NCBI RefSeq assembly: GCF_000004075.3
Contig: NC_026657.2
Span: forward strand, 7,006,001-7,070,000
Reading direction: 5' to 3'
DNA: 64,000 bases
From: Cucumis sativus
Lineage: Eukaryota; Streptophyta; Magnoliopsida; Cucurbitales; Cucurbitaceae
Within the stretch, counting starts at the first letter, position 1; each line of letters starts with the position of its first letter. The notes beneath the pieces were generated by a model that saw only the letters and a program-made list of their open reading frames with translations, was not told the origin of the DNA and ran no database searches. Both the position numbers and the translations under genes were made by a program. Shown here piece after piece: positions 46,251-57,935 of the stretch.

Positions 46251-49200
46251 TCAAAAACACCAAAAATATTTCACTCTGTTTGGTAGCGCCTGTTTTCCTT
46301 CACCTTCCGATGCCAATGGGGAATTTGTATAAAACAACCTCTCCCCCTAAACCCCTCAAAACGACGTCATTTTATAAAATCCCCTTCAATTTCTTTTCCC
46401 TTTTTCCACTTTTTCTCACTCCTATTTCTCTCTCTCTTTTTTCCTATACATATTTAAATTATTTTACTAAGAATGCTCTTTATTCTACATTGTTAATATA
46501 CTATACATATACATTTTGATTCTTATTCTTCCCCTCCCATTCTATTTTTGTTTTTTAAATCTCCTATTTTGTACAACATTAACCCTTATAGGTATTACTA
46601 TATATTATTCCAAAAAAAATCCATAATGGGTTGATCTTTCCATATGTTGAAACATTTTAGAATCATAAGTGTGAACAAATTAATTAATAATCTATTGAAA
46701 AGAAAACTAATTAAATGCAATAAGTAGGTAAGATGAAAAAAAATGAATTCAACATTTGTAATTTCATAGAAGCAAATTATAGGTGCAATATCTAATTACT
46801 ATTAAGGTGATTATGGAAGACTTATTTATTATTATAACAAAAAGGGGTTACACCAAAATAATAATTATTAAAGGGGTGGGTAGGTTTGCTTAAAAGTATA
46901 TAAGAGTATTTTTAACTCAATCAAATCACTTTTTTTTATTATACTGATAAACAAAAGTAATAATTTACAAAATTCAAAAAAGATTGTAACACTTAATTAT
47001 TAATTTAGTATTATGAATGTTGGACCAGATAGATGCATAAAAAAATTGGTTTGAAAACGGTGGTATGATTAAAAAGGAATTTACAAAATTCTAAAAAGTT
47101 GAACCATATAATTAATTTTCTTTTGAGAATGTTTGAATACGTATGATAATTAAAAGTAAATTACAAAATTCAAAAAAGATGAGGAAAATAATCGATATTC
47201 TTTTTGGTATGTTTGAACAACAACAACAAAAAAAAAAAAATAGTTTAAAAACACTTTTGGCGCAAAAAGGAGATCCTAAAACTCATTGAAAATAAAGTGT
47301 AAAAGAAGAAAATGCATAAAACGAAAGAGTGTAATGTAATGGGGCAAACCATTTTTGTTTAAGCTTCTCAATAAAAGCAAAAGCAAAAAAGCAAAAAAGC
47401 AAACCCAACTTCAAGCTGCTTAGCTTCTTCCCTTTTCTTTCCCCACTTCCCCTCCACATCCTTAAGCTTCTATACAATTTGTTCAAAGGAGTTATGGTAT
47501 TAAGTTTTCATTTTGCAACAAAAAACTGATATGATATACTATACTGATATCAAGGAGAAAAGAAAAGAAAGGGGTCCAGCAGGGAGAGTAAAAGAGAAAG
47601 ATGGTTGGACATGGGGAGGTCTCCAATTAACATCTTTTTACAAAATGGGTTTGTTGCAAAGAAGAGAGAAAAAGGGAGAGGAGAGAGAAAAAGGGAGTCT
47701 TTGGCTGTTGTGAAAAGAAGTGAAAGGCAATTGGAAAAAGATACCCATTCCATTCCATTCCAACCCAGTCCAATCCAATACAATCCCCCATATATCATAT
47801 ATCCTTTTGCAATTTGTTCTTCTTTTTCACTTCTGTATTCACATATAAGAAAAATTCACCACTTCTCACCTGCTATCTTACCTGACAAAAGTCTAAAAGA
47901 ACAACATTTGATCAAATATATTACTTTTAACCATATGTGTTGTTGTAATGTAATTTACAAGTAAAAGGTTTTTTTGTTTAATGAGATGCTGAGGATAGGT
48001 CTTTGGTTTGATATTTTATGTCCCACATGCAAAGAGAAGACTACTGATGGGACCCTGCTACTTTCATTTTTTTATTTTTCTGGGTGTCTTTAAAAAGCTT
48101 TTGTTTTCCATATTTTACCATTCAAACTTCTTTTTGGTGTTTACTTTATCACTTTATCTCTCCCCATCCCAACTACACCAATCAACACATTTGCCAGAGA
48201 CATACTGACACATATCTCATCATTTTTTAACCTTTCCTTTTTCACTGTTGCTTCCAATTTAATTTATCATTTTCAATCATACTCTAATTTGTTTGCTCAT
48301 ATAACTATACCATACACTCTCACATTTACTACTCATTTTCTCATGTCACATCACCCTTCTCTAACAAATCATCAATATAACATTAACATTATTATTCAAA
48401 CCAAATAATTACTACTCTTCTCTCATCATTTCTTCTATCATAATATATCATACAGTACTTTCCCTCTCCTCCTCTAGACATCTACTCTGCCCTTTGTTAC
48501 CCTTCTTAACAACACAACTAATAGATAAAGCTATGTTTCACTCATCAACTTTGAGTTTGTTGTTTTTCAGTGTCAATATTGGGATCATGTCCTTTATTTC
48601 TTTTGATAATGTATGTGTGTAGCTTTGATAACTTAAAAGGTAATTTTGAGTTGCATCATCAAACTCTTTTTTTTAGTGATTGTGGGTGGAATGTCATTCA
48701 GATTTGAGAGATCTTTTTTTCTAAACGTAGTTTTTGAGTACAACTTTATCAATAAGAGTTGGGTTTTTCTTTCGATGTTTATCTTGAACTATTGGGTTAT
48801 ACTACTAGAAAATCAATAGCTTTTGTTGTGCGATTTTAGAATCGTTTTTGTTAAGTGCAAACAAAATTTTACCTTGGTTATAAAAGGGAGTGATTGTGAA
48901 AGTAATACAAGTGATAATAATTAATTGTTTAGGAAAACAAATGATAATGGTTATCTCCGTTAGTACGAGACTTCTTTTGGGTGGTTTAGAAAGCAAAGAC
49001 ATGAAGGTTTTATCACCGTGAAGTTTGATGAAAGTTTTACCTACGATTTTAACAAATCTATAATGTGAATTCTATAATGTGAATAAAGAGAATGAGTTAC
49101 ACTCGCATTTGCACCGTATATCATTAATCAAAGCAAACACATATCAGAGAGTTTTGATGTTAGAGTTATTTTTGTTTCTTTCTTTATGTCTAATAACTTG

Positions 49201-49920
49201 TTAGTTTGATAAAGCCAGAAAAAATGTGTAACGTCAACTTGGGGATATGTCATGTCTATGACACATGTTCGAAGAAATTTTGCACTGCACCATTTACTTC
49301 AAAGTCAATACAACTTTAATATATATGAATCTCTATAATAATTACTATCCTATTCATTATCAATGGACTCTCCATTTTTCAAACTTACAACATTAAATAT
49401 CTCTAAATGCACCCATTCCTTCTTTAATATTTTTCCTGTTTTTTCAAATCTGAGACCAAATCCACATATAAAACAAACCATCACAATCATAATTAATTTT
49501 GAACTTAAATATCATTTGAATACTTCCAATTTGATCTCAAACACTTTTTAAATTATAACAAAATTTGTGTATTATTATAACTTAGGGAGTAAAGTTAAAA
49601 GAAACTCAAATATAACTGAAATATAAAATTATGGCATGCTGTAGTAACATAGACATCAGAGACAACTACAGTACCCAAAATCTATGACCAAAAAGTATTT
49701 TCTTTTCCATAAATTTATTTTAAAACTATTTTTTTAAAAAAATTGTATTTTTCAAAATCTGAAAGGCTTCAATTATTGAAAAAAAATGAAACTTTTAGAA
49801 CTCCAATGGAAGCAGTTTTGATGGGTCTACCTGCAGGCTAAGCAGAAGAGCATGCCAAAGATATTCATCCAAATATAATAACGTTTAAGTAAATTTATTA
49901 TTTTGCACAAAACAGAAGGT
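46251..49920. other. Long intergenic region without recognised genes
   Basis: No coding gene, tRNA or terminal-repeat element was recognised. It contains an A-tract near 47227-47240, GA-rich DNA at about 47550-47720 and an ATTCC tandem run near 47747-47762. An sn-RNA-USE-like GTCCCACATG near 48021 lacks a properly spaced TATA box. ORFs here are low-complexity. Confidence 0.45.
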
Positions 49921-49938
49921 TTTTAATTGGTCAAAATG

Positions 49939-50018
49939 TAGGGTTTGAGAGGGAACAATATCTTTGTGTTTTCCAGTTGGAGACTTTGGTCTCTCTTTGT
50001 TCCTTCCAGTTAGGGTTT
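49939..50018. promoter_or_regulatory. Two telomere-box motifs with an imperfect hairpin
   Basis: TAGGGTTT occurs at 49939-49946 and a full telo-box, TTAGGGTTT, at 50010-50018. Between them GGAACAA pairs with a later TTGTTCC and GAGAC with GTCTC. Such telo-boxes are common in promoters and leaders of translation-related and snoRNA genes. No coding gene follows. Confidence 0.35.
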
Positions 50019-50668
50019 TCTTTCTTCTTCTTTGCTTTCTGTGCACTCAATGGACAAAATCATTTTCCTTTGTTCTTATTATTATTATTATTATACAAAA
50101 TGCATGCATTGAAAATCAAACATTGCTTAATGTCAAACTATATATTCTGTAAGTTAGGTGGGTGATTTACACATTATATAGTTTATAACTTCTTTTGTTG
50201 TTAATTTCACAAGCTATGTTAATATATTAATATATTGAGAATAAGATTCACCCCATAAACTACCTTAGCTTTTATTAAATATTCAAGTTGTCAATTCAAT
50301 GTAGATTATGTAAAAGTAATTAAACTTGTAAACTATTTATTTGTTTAGTATTGAACTGTGACATGACAAAATTTTAAAAATGTGCACTTGACATAAATTA
50401 ATTTACATTAAGTACACAACACATCCAATCAAGTATCAAGAACCTCTACATCTCAAAATTAATATAATTGTCAACTTATACCCTTTTTTTTCAAATTTCC
50501 ACCAACACTTCTTAAATTATTGGTTTGTATTTAATAGTTTTTTAGTAAATTTAAATTCTAAAAAAATTATATTGAAATCTTAAATATTAAACTTTTGTAA
50601 TAATTAGAAAGGATTAATTTTTTTAATTAAAAAGGAAAAAGAAAAGAAAAGAAAAAAACACTCCGTAG

Positions 50669-50740
50669 CTGGGCTCAGCCCAGATAGGTTATAGGGTATT
50701 TGGGCCTAAGGATCTGGAGGATGTAGGCCATGGGCCTAAG
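50669..50740. promoter_or_regulatory. Site II (TGGGCC/T) cluster
   Basis: CTGGGCTCAGCCCAG (50669-50683) is a perfect 7-bp inverted repeat around one base and carries two TGGGCT words. TGGGCCTAAG occurs twice (50701-50710 and 50731-50740). Clusters of TGGGCY are TCP-binding site II elements typical of housekeeping promoters in plants. No gene is visible within 1 kb on either side. Confidence 0.45.
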
Positions 50741-51760
50741 TGCCAGTGTAAGAAACTCTAAACTTTGATACCCACTTTTGGTATTGGCTCTCACTACCCA
50801 ATCATGCCTTAAATCAATTCCAATTAATCAATTTCAAAACCTCTTGTAGCATTAGTTCTTGTTATGTTATGATGAGGATAATTAGTTGTTTTAATTAATA
50901 TTTAGATTACTCTCTTGATCCTAAGCTCTAAACTTGTCCTACGTATATTTTTTTCCGCTTCATCAAGAATCTATTTCTAAAAGCATCTAAAGTTAATAAT
51001 AGAGTTAGAATGCTAAAAGTATAATGGAACCAAGCCAACATAACTCTTGATAACTTACATCTTATCATTTAAATTATGCTCAACTTGCCAAGATAATCTA
51101 CACTTATATACTTTTTAATTAAGAATTAACTAATTGTTTGTTGTACTTTTCAATGCAAAGACTAGTTTTACATCCAATCAATCTGTCACTTTTCTTTTAG
51201 ATTAAAGAAAGTTAACAATATTGTGTAGTAAAAAGAAATCGTAACTTTTGTACTTATTAGGTGTCAAATATAATCACACTATATCAAGAAAAACATTGTT
51301 GTTGTTATTTGTTCAAAAAAAAAAAAAAAAAAGTCAATAAAGTGTATTATTTGTAATTAAAAGAATTTGTTGGATTTTTTTTGATAACTTTATCTATTTT
51401 CTACTAATATTTTCAAAAAAATAAACCTCACTTTATTCTTATAAAGAAACAAAATGATTCAACATCAAAAAATAGGAAAGACTCTTCATGTTCATATTAA
51501 AAAAATGGTAGCTTGAGAATCTTAGCCACGCAGCTCATTTTGTATAGAGATATTTAGTTTTAAAAGTTTATTCTCTTAAAATGAGTATTATATATCAAAC
51601 GGTATATTATAATATAATAACCACACAATTTGATTTTCAATGATGACAATAATATGCATTTATATGACCAAATCTTGAGTTGATGATATATAACGGAAGT
51701 TTATTAGACTAATACACAAAGATCGAAAAACTGTAATGAAAATGAAGCGAAAATTAAATA
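50741..51760. other. Intergenic, AT-rich
   Basis: No gene is seen. It has an A-tract at about 51317-51332. The 3' UTR of the small gene to its right probably covers the last part. Confidence 0.45.
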
Positions 51761-51767
51761 AGGAAAA

Positions 51768-52130
51768 TCATACTTGGAATTGCTTCTTCCTCCAAAGCCC
51801 GAATCTATTAGAAATTGAAGAAAACCTGAAGGTGGATTTGAATTTCTTGAGCTTGTTCTTCAGTTCATCCACAACCGCCGGGGGTTTCTTTTCCAAAGAC
51901 GCATTGATCACGGCGGAGGGCGGCGGCGGGGTTAAATGAGAAAAGTGGAAATGGGAAACTTTGTTGGAGGTGATCCGGCGGGATCCGGCGTGGTAGGGCG
52001 GCGGAAATGCAAGGAGATTCCGGTCGATGAGATGGGCGAGGGAGGCGAGTTCGTAAGAGTCGTAAAGTGGACTGCCACAGTCCCATACACTCAATTCTCT
52101 CATCATTTTATTGTTTAATTTTATGTTCAT
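51768..52130 (-). CDS. Small plant-specific protein of unknown function
   Basis: Intronless frame of 120 aa from the ATG at 52130, or 112 aa from the ATG at 52106, which gives MMRELSVWDCGSPLYDSYEL. The WDCGSPLYDSYEL start followed by a predicted helix (ASLAHLIDRNLL) is the hallmark of a plant family of short uncharacterised proteins that I recognise but cannot assign a role. The middle is Pro/Ser-rich and the C-terminus is strongly basic (KKFKSTFRF, LWRKKQFQV). There is no signal peptide or membrane segment. GC content is clearly higher than in the flanks, which supports real coding. The shorter start fits the family better, since the conserved block usually lies at the very N-terminus. Confidence 0.8.
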   Translation of the reverse strand: MNIKLNNKMMRELSVWDCGSPLYDSYELASLAHLIDRNLLAFPPPYHAGSRRITSNKVSHFHFSHLTPPPPSAVINASLEKKPPAVVDELKNKLKKFKSTFRFSSISNRFGLWRKKQFQV

Positions 52131-52133
52131 CAA

Positions 52134-54400
52134 AATGGGCTTTTTAGATCTTAGTTTGTGTTCAATATATATATCTATAAATGATAAATTATGCTTATTT
52201 GTTTGCCCTCAAATTAGAGGACAAAGATTCTTGTAATTTTAGTTTTTAAATGCATAGATGATTGCGAATCAAGCTTATAATTTGTATCTTTGTGGTGTCA
52301 AGATTGTTTGTAAACGTTACCTATATATTCCTTTTACATTGGATTAAATTATGATATATTAATGTTTCATATATATGTAAGTTTTGAAAGAAAAATAAAT
52401 GATTTTAGGGCTTCTGTTAATTTTGTTAGAATATTAACAAAGACCTAAATTAATAATTGATTGGAGTTTTCTCAAAATAATAATACAATTGTGGTTAATT
52501 AAAGAAAAACCAAGCCATGTTATTGTAACTTTATGTCACTTCAACTTTATGTGTCTAAATAACATAATTTTGCATCACTTGTAGATGTATTCTTCATATA
52601 TTTTTTTTCTTATTGAAAAACTGAGAAGTCAAGATCACTCAATACTCATAGTTAGGCTTAGTTTTAATTAAAAAAGAAAAACAGTGATAGTTAGGGTAGA
52701 TGGTAGGTAATAGTATTATCAAAGAACAAAATGACTCTATTTTCATATTCATTTTGAATTTCATTTTCAAAGTTTTTTTTTTTTTCTATAGAGAAATTGA
52801 TTTACAAAGTTGAATGCATGTTGTGGGGAATATAATTAAGTTTTTCTCTTGACTCAAGTCCATCCATTTTACTCCTTTTAAAAAAAAATAATTGTAAAAA
52901 ATGATATATATACATATTGATAGAGTACAAGAAAAATCAAACCTTTAAATATTATATCAATTTAAACTTCCAACCAATAATTCTATTCATTTAAATTGGG
53001 AAATTCGTGAACTCCAAAATAGGGAATGAGGTGAGGACGGGGATTCTCCACAAGGATAGGAATGAGTTGACCACCACAAGTCACCATTTCCAAACACAGT
53101 TTAGACCATTTTTCTTGGTGGCTAACTTTTTTATTAAAAAAAAGTCCACTCTTTCATCTATATCGAGAAGTACCGAGATTCACTTCGAGATTTCACTTGA
53201 AACCAACCAACGATTCAGACTATTGGCAGTCGGTGGTCGGTTTCTCCTCTTATAAATCAGACCGACTAGTTAGTTTTTATACAAAATCGGCCCCACCTGA
53301 CCAAGAATCACTTCAGTAAATAGATAGAATTGAGAAGCTTTAATGTTTAAATTATTACAATCATCCATTTGTAAAGCATATTCCATTCTACGTAGAAATA
53401 TGATGGTCTTATAGCATTAATTAAAGTAGATAGCAGCGATTAACGAGAATAGAAAGTGAAGCTTGACAAAATTAGATATCAGAAGAAGAAAAAAAACGGG
53501 TGTGGTAAGCCAAGTTGGAAGTTAAGAGTATTAATAATGTTAATGGAGAAAGCGGTATTCTGCTTTCAAATTTTAATAATATAAAGTTTAGTTTTCTTGT
53601 CAAGAAATTAATATTATACAAATAATGGAAGTTTGGTCATATTATAAGTTATCTGTCTAGATCTGTTCATCTCCAATCCCACTGTTACACATGCCCACCA
53701 TTAGACCCCATGAATCTACACCCATGTCTAACGCTCTTCACCCGCCAACCAACCAACATTCATCTCTTTCCCCTCTTCTTTCTTTAATCCAGCCTACTAC
53801 AGAGAGTTCCGACCAAAGGTTGAACTTGAATCGTCTACAAACTTTGAAGCTCGTGACATTGGAATTGATGTTCTCGTTTTTATTTATTGCTTATTTCGTG
53901 TGGAATTGATGTTTTCGTTTTTATTTATTGCTTATTTCGTTTAATTCAATATTGTTGAAACTTTAGTTCAATTAGTTGGTGTAGTTTTAAAATTTTGAGA
54001 AAGTGTTGTATTATTATCAATAACTTCATGGGTCGATGTCGTTTTTAAAACGTTTAATTTAAAAAACGTTCAATTTACAAATGAAATGAAAGGAGCCAAA
54101 ATAGTAAACTTTTAACGAGAGGGGGACCGAAGAGAGTGAGCATCTTAAAAGGAATGAAGGACAAAAATAGACAAGTATGAAAGTTAGCTTAGCAATTAAG
54201 ACATGTATCCTATCAATTAAATTATATCCAAGCTGACAGGTGACTGTTGTTTGTTTATACGGGACAAATTTAAGGAAAAAAGGGGAAAAGTTTATAACTA
54301 GAATTTGAAATATACATTATAGAGTAGAGAAAGAGAGCACATGGGAGAGAAAGGGAAAAGGGTGTGGTGACATGTGATGTAAGGAGAGAAAAGGAGAGAT
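52134..54400. other. Intergenic between the small gene and JAR1
   Basis: No gene was recognised. Around 53200-53305 there are several GTCGGT/ACCGAC words that can form an imperfect hairpin. A 41-bp tandem duplication is listed separately. Confidence 0.45.
53860..53941. repeat. 41-bp unit tandemly duplicated
   Basis: The unit beginning TGGAATTGATGTT and ending GCTTATTTCGT occurs at 53860-53900 and directly again at 53901-53941 with two differences. It was read directly from the sequence and appears to be a recent local duplication. Confidence 0.93.
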
Positions 54401-54420
54401 TAAGAAGAAAAAAACAAAAA

Positions 54421-56830
54421 CTAATAGGCAGTACTGAAATAGGAGTTAACAACATTGGAGCACAGGATCTGCAGCACAGCAGTGTTTGTAGGGATAACAT
54501 AACGAGGAGTTTTGTACTGACTCACAGCCGCTCCCAACGACAGATGATGATCCATAATCTTGTGAAAAGTTCCCTTACGAACCACTCTCAGCTCCAATGC
54601 TCCAATGGTATTCACCTTCCTTGAGCTTACGTACCCTGCGTCTAAGAAAGCCCTGTCCAGACAGTTGGAGCACTCCCTCAGGACTTCCCCTTTCGCCTCC
54701 CCGCTTATCTCCCAGAATATCACGTAGTGTCCTGGCTCCCTCGACACATCCACATAGCTTGTGAAGTCCACCACTTCCAGCTTCTCTGCTGCCAGCACGT
54801 TCCCGGCTGCCTCCACTGCTAGCTGAAGGTCCTTCTCCGTGTTCTTGTCGATGTTGATGCTCAATAGAAGGTTCCTCCTACAGATGAATTTCAGCTCTGG
54901 CGTCGAGTTGTGGAAACCCATTACTTTCACTGCGTCTCCTAATCTGTAACGGTACAGCCCTGCAACAACCGCGATTAATGTTTTTGTTAGTATCTTGAAA
55001 GTAAGCTTGAATTCACCGCGGGGGTAGGTTTGAAGTGGGGGTAGGTTTGAAGTGGACAGTATATAAGAGTTAAGACGTCCCCACAACACAAGAGAGAATG
55101 ATGTAGGAGATAGAAGAGGACAAAGCTAAGGGCAGAGATTGTTCCTGCAGTGCAGACCCCATAACAGTCACATGGGAAGCATTAAAATAAGTTTGACATT
55201 TGAATAACCAAACAACATAACATATGAACAGATGGACTGTGAGATCAACATAATATTTTGGAAAAACAACTGTCACACAGTTTCTAGGCAGCAAAACAGT
55301 CTAATGTCATGAATTGAGAGGAATTACCTGCAACATTGGTGACGATTATTTCATACACTTCACCGATCTTGACTTCGGTCAGACCAATCGGCTTATTCAG
55401 ACCTTGAGCACTCTCCTTTAGTGGGATGAATTCGAAGTATCCAACGTTCGGTAGAACAGCAAAGGTGACCATTTCAGGGGGCAACATTGGCTTAACGTTT
55501 GCTCCAACCCATCCTTCTGAAGAACCATAATCCGCACTCATCAGTGGCAAATGGCCTGCATAGTGCCTCAGTTTCTTCAGGTAAGGCTCCATCGAACCGG
55601 TCATGATCCCATAAATGTACTTTGCATTGGGAAAGAGCTCTGGTATCACACCATACCAATTACTCAATCCTTCACATTTTTTATAGATCAAATCTGCTAA
55701 TTCAGGATTTGGTTTAAGCAATTTCGACATGGCTGCACGAATGGAAGGGACGGTGACCCAACTAGAGAGAACACCGTCTCGAATGTTGCTGCAGAGCTCT
55801 TCCCATACTTCCTCAAAAGTCCTGAAAGAATGGACAAGGCTGTGTGCAAAAGTGGAGAACACAGACTCAACTTCATCCCGGAAGATTAGCCCACACAAGA
55901 GATGGCAATACAAAGATTGGTGGAAGTCAGGGCCAAAGATGACTTCATCCGGGCTACAGCATTGCGACTGAATTGCTTGCATCGTGCTTTTAAACTGTGC
56001 ACTGCGGTAAACATTTGTGGTTGCAGTTCCTGCAGCCAGACCACCATTAGTTTTGATCTGCTTGCTGCTGTAGATGAACTGCAAGGCTTTTCCATTCCCA
56101 AGGGGAACTTCTCTGTAGAACAAAATACTCCCAACACATCAGCCATGACAAACACCAGTTTAACACTGTTTAGAACTCAAGAATCACGACAGCATAAAGA
56201 CAACAAACTGAACAATTAATCAGTTCATTTCAGACGACAACAAATTCAGAGACAAAACCACAAACAATTCCCAAACACAGTACATAAAATATTTCTCAAA
56301 AGTTGACTAGAAAAGACAGTTTCATTACTTGTTTCTGAAGGCAAAAGAAGTGCGATATATTTGCATTGTCGTCTCCAACAATTCATCATTGAAGGGAATT
56401 AACTTGGGCCTCCCCTTAGTGGTACCAGAACTACAAAACACAACCAACCAAAGATTTCCTTAGAAAGGAAAAAACAACAAAATCTCCAATACTATGAATG
56501 AAAACAAAGCTTGGTCAAAACAAATATGCAAAAGTACCTCAACGAAATGGTTTTGATTGGTTTTCCAGTGAGAATAGGGGAAGAATCCCCATCGGCGATT
56601 CTCTGAATATACGACTCCAAATCATCATGATTAACAAGCGGGACACAGTCCTTGAAGCTTTGAGGATCAGTTCTTCCGTTGAGTCCCAAGTTCTGCAAGT
56701 ACTCAGCCGACCCATTTTCCTCCAAAATCTTCTTAAGCGTTTCCCTCTGAACTCTTTCAGCATCTCTGGTCATTTCCTCAAATTGCTCTATCACTTTTTC
56801 CCCATCAAATGCTTCCATTTTCTCCAACAT
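54421..56830 (-). CDS. JAR1: Jasmonoyl-L-amino acid synthetase JAR1 (GH3.11 type)
   Basis: Acyl-adenylate-forming GH3 enzyme that joins jasmonic acid to amino acids, chiefly isoleucine, to make the active hormone JA-Ile in the cytosol. Exons in transcript order: 56830-56538, 56430-56329, 56112-55328, 54959-54421; 1719 nt, 572 aa (Arabidopsis JAR1 is about 575). The start [11 protein letters not shown] matches the JAR1 start. ATP/AMP-binding motif 1 is [10 protein letters not shown] from residue 98, split by intron 1. Motif 2 is DYGSSEGW at 326-333. Motif 3 is GLYRYRLGD at 394-402, split by intron 3. The C-terminus [10 protein letters not shown] matches JAR1 and sets it apart from auxin-conjugating GH3s. 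All motifs are intact and the joins are canonical, so it is predicted active. A non-coding first exon and a leader intron lie upstream. Confidence 0.96.
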
Positions 56831-57935
56831 TCTCGTCGGTCACAAACTGTTACAAAACAAAAACCACCGGAGTATTGACGGAGATTAGCTTAAAATCAAA
56901 CCCATCAAAATCTATAAGACAGTAAAGGGGCTGGAAACTGCTCGATAAGGCAAGCAAAAAGGCAAAACCCAAAACGTGAATAACGGCAGGGGTCCATTAG
57001 ATAAGATGAAGGACAAGTGTCCAGTAAATTTGATTTGTGGATTGATCTTTTTTGCAAAACCCGAAAAGAAAAATTAAAAAGTAAGAGAGAATATGGCAAA
57101 ACTCATTGATAAGTCAACAATTGAACAGCAACTTCCAAGTGAAAAGCAATTACAGCTAGAAGAACTGATTGATTCGATTGAACTGCCCTCCCAACACGGC
57201 GGCCGAAGATCCAAATTATCCGACGGAATTCTACCAAGTCAACTATCGATATAATTTTCCGATTCCCAGAAACAAAGACGATAACCCAGTCGGGTTCGTA
57301 GTATTAAACCGGTTTACAGAACCGAACAAATGGTTTTTTACAAATTAAAAAAAAAGCCCACAATTCAAAATTAAAAATTTAAAAATTAAAAAAAAAAAAA
57401 AAAAAAAAGAAGAAGAAGAAGAAAATTTATGGAGTTCGTCAACGACGATTGAATAACGGATTAAGAACAAATTATGACGATGAATTCCAACACAAGGCAA
57501 TCAAATAATGAAATCAGAATGAAAACAAACATTTCCAAATTATAATGAAAACTGATGGGCAATCAATAAACAGTGCCGTATTGGCATCAATTCCAGCTGA
57601 AACCACTCTCGTGCCCTCACACGTTGGCGTTAAGAAAGAGAAACACGAAATCAAAGTCCAGGCATGGAAATTACCTGAAACGAAATTTGAAAGAACTGGA
57701 GAGTGATGCAAGAAACGTTTCCGCACACAGTCCGCAGCAAGCTAATTAAGTTGAGTTAGTAAAGGAAGATGGTGTTTCTCTTCTCTGTCCTCCTTAAAAA
57801 GGTTCGAGAGAGAGAAAGAGAGAGAGTTATAGAGGTTTCTACTTGTGTTCTTCAATGGAGACTAGAGAGAGACACGGATGTGGATGCGATGGAAGATTCT
57901 AACAGGCGGTCAAATATATATATAGGCGTGGCGTA
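56831..57935 (-). promoter_or_regulatory. JAR1 leader with 5' UTR intron, and core promoter
   Basis: A likely leader intron runs from the donor CAG/GTAATT at 57674 to the acceptor TTGTAACAG ending at 56847, about 828 nt, leaving a 16-nt leader piece next to the ATG. A non-coding first exon would cover about 57675-57890, with a (GA)n/(CT)n tract near 57808-57825. A TATA-like TATATATATATTT lies at about 57912-57924 in the right orientation. Leader introns often raise expression. It is inferred from splice-site quality, not from transcripts. Confidence 0.55.
57370..57425. repeat. Poly-A/GAA tract in the JAR1 leader intron
   Basis: An A-run of about 20 bases followed by five GAA triplets, visible directly in the sequence. 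Confidence 0.85.

Noticed and set aside
48017-48035. A plant snRNA upstream element-like word GTCCCACATG
   Set aside because: It differs from the consensus at the end and lacks a TATA box at the needed spacing; no U-snRNA sequence follows.
48648-48665. A GCATCATCAA word resembling the star strand of miR172
   Set aside because: The matching mature arm is absent downstream and no stem can be drawn.
49805-49911. A short coding-like stretch reading AEEHAKDIHPNIITFK on the + strand after an acceptor-like CTGCAG
   Set aside because: Only about 16 codons are open, no family was recognised and no neighbouring exons fit.
53200-53305. A possible MITE from GTCGGT/ACCGAC inverted words
   Set aside because: The arms are short and imperfect and there is no target duplication.
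54125-54150. A miR156-like word (GAAGAGAGTGAGCA, close to mature miR156)
   Set aside because: No complementary arm was found within about 250 bases on either side, and several ends differ from miR156, so there is no hairpin precursor.
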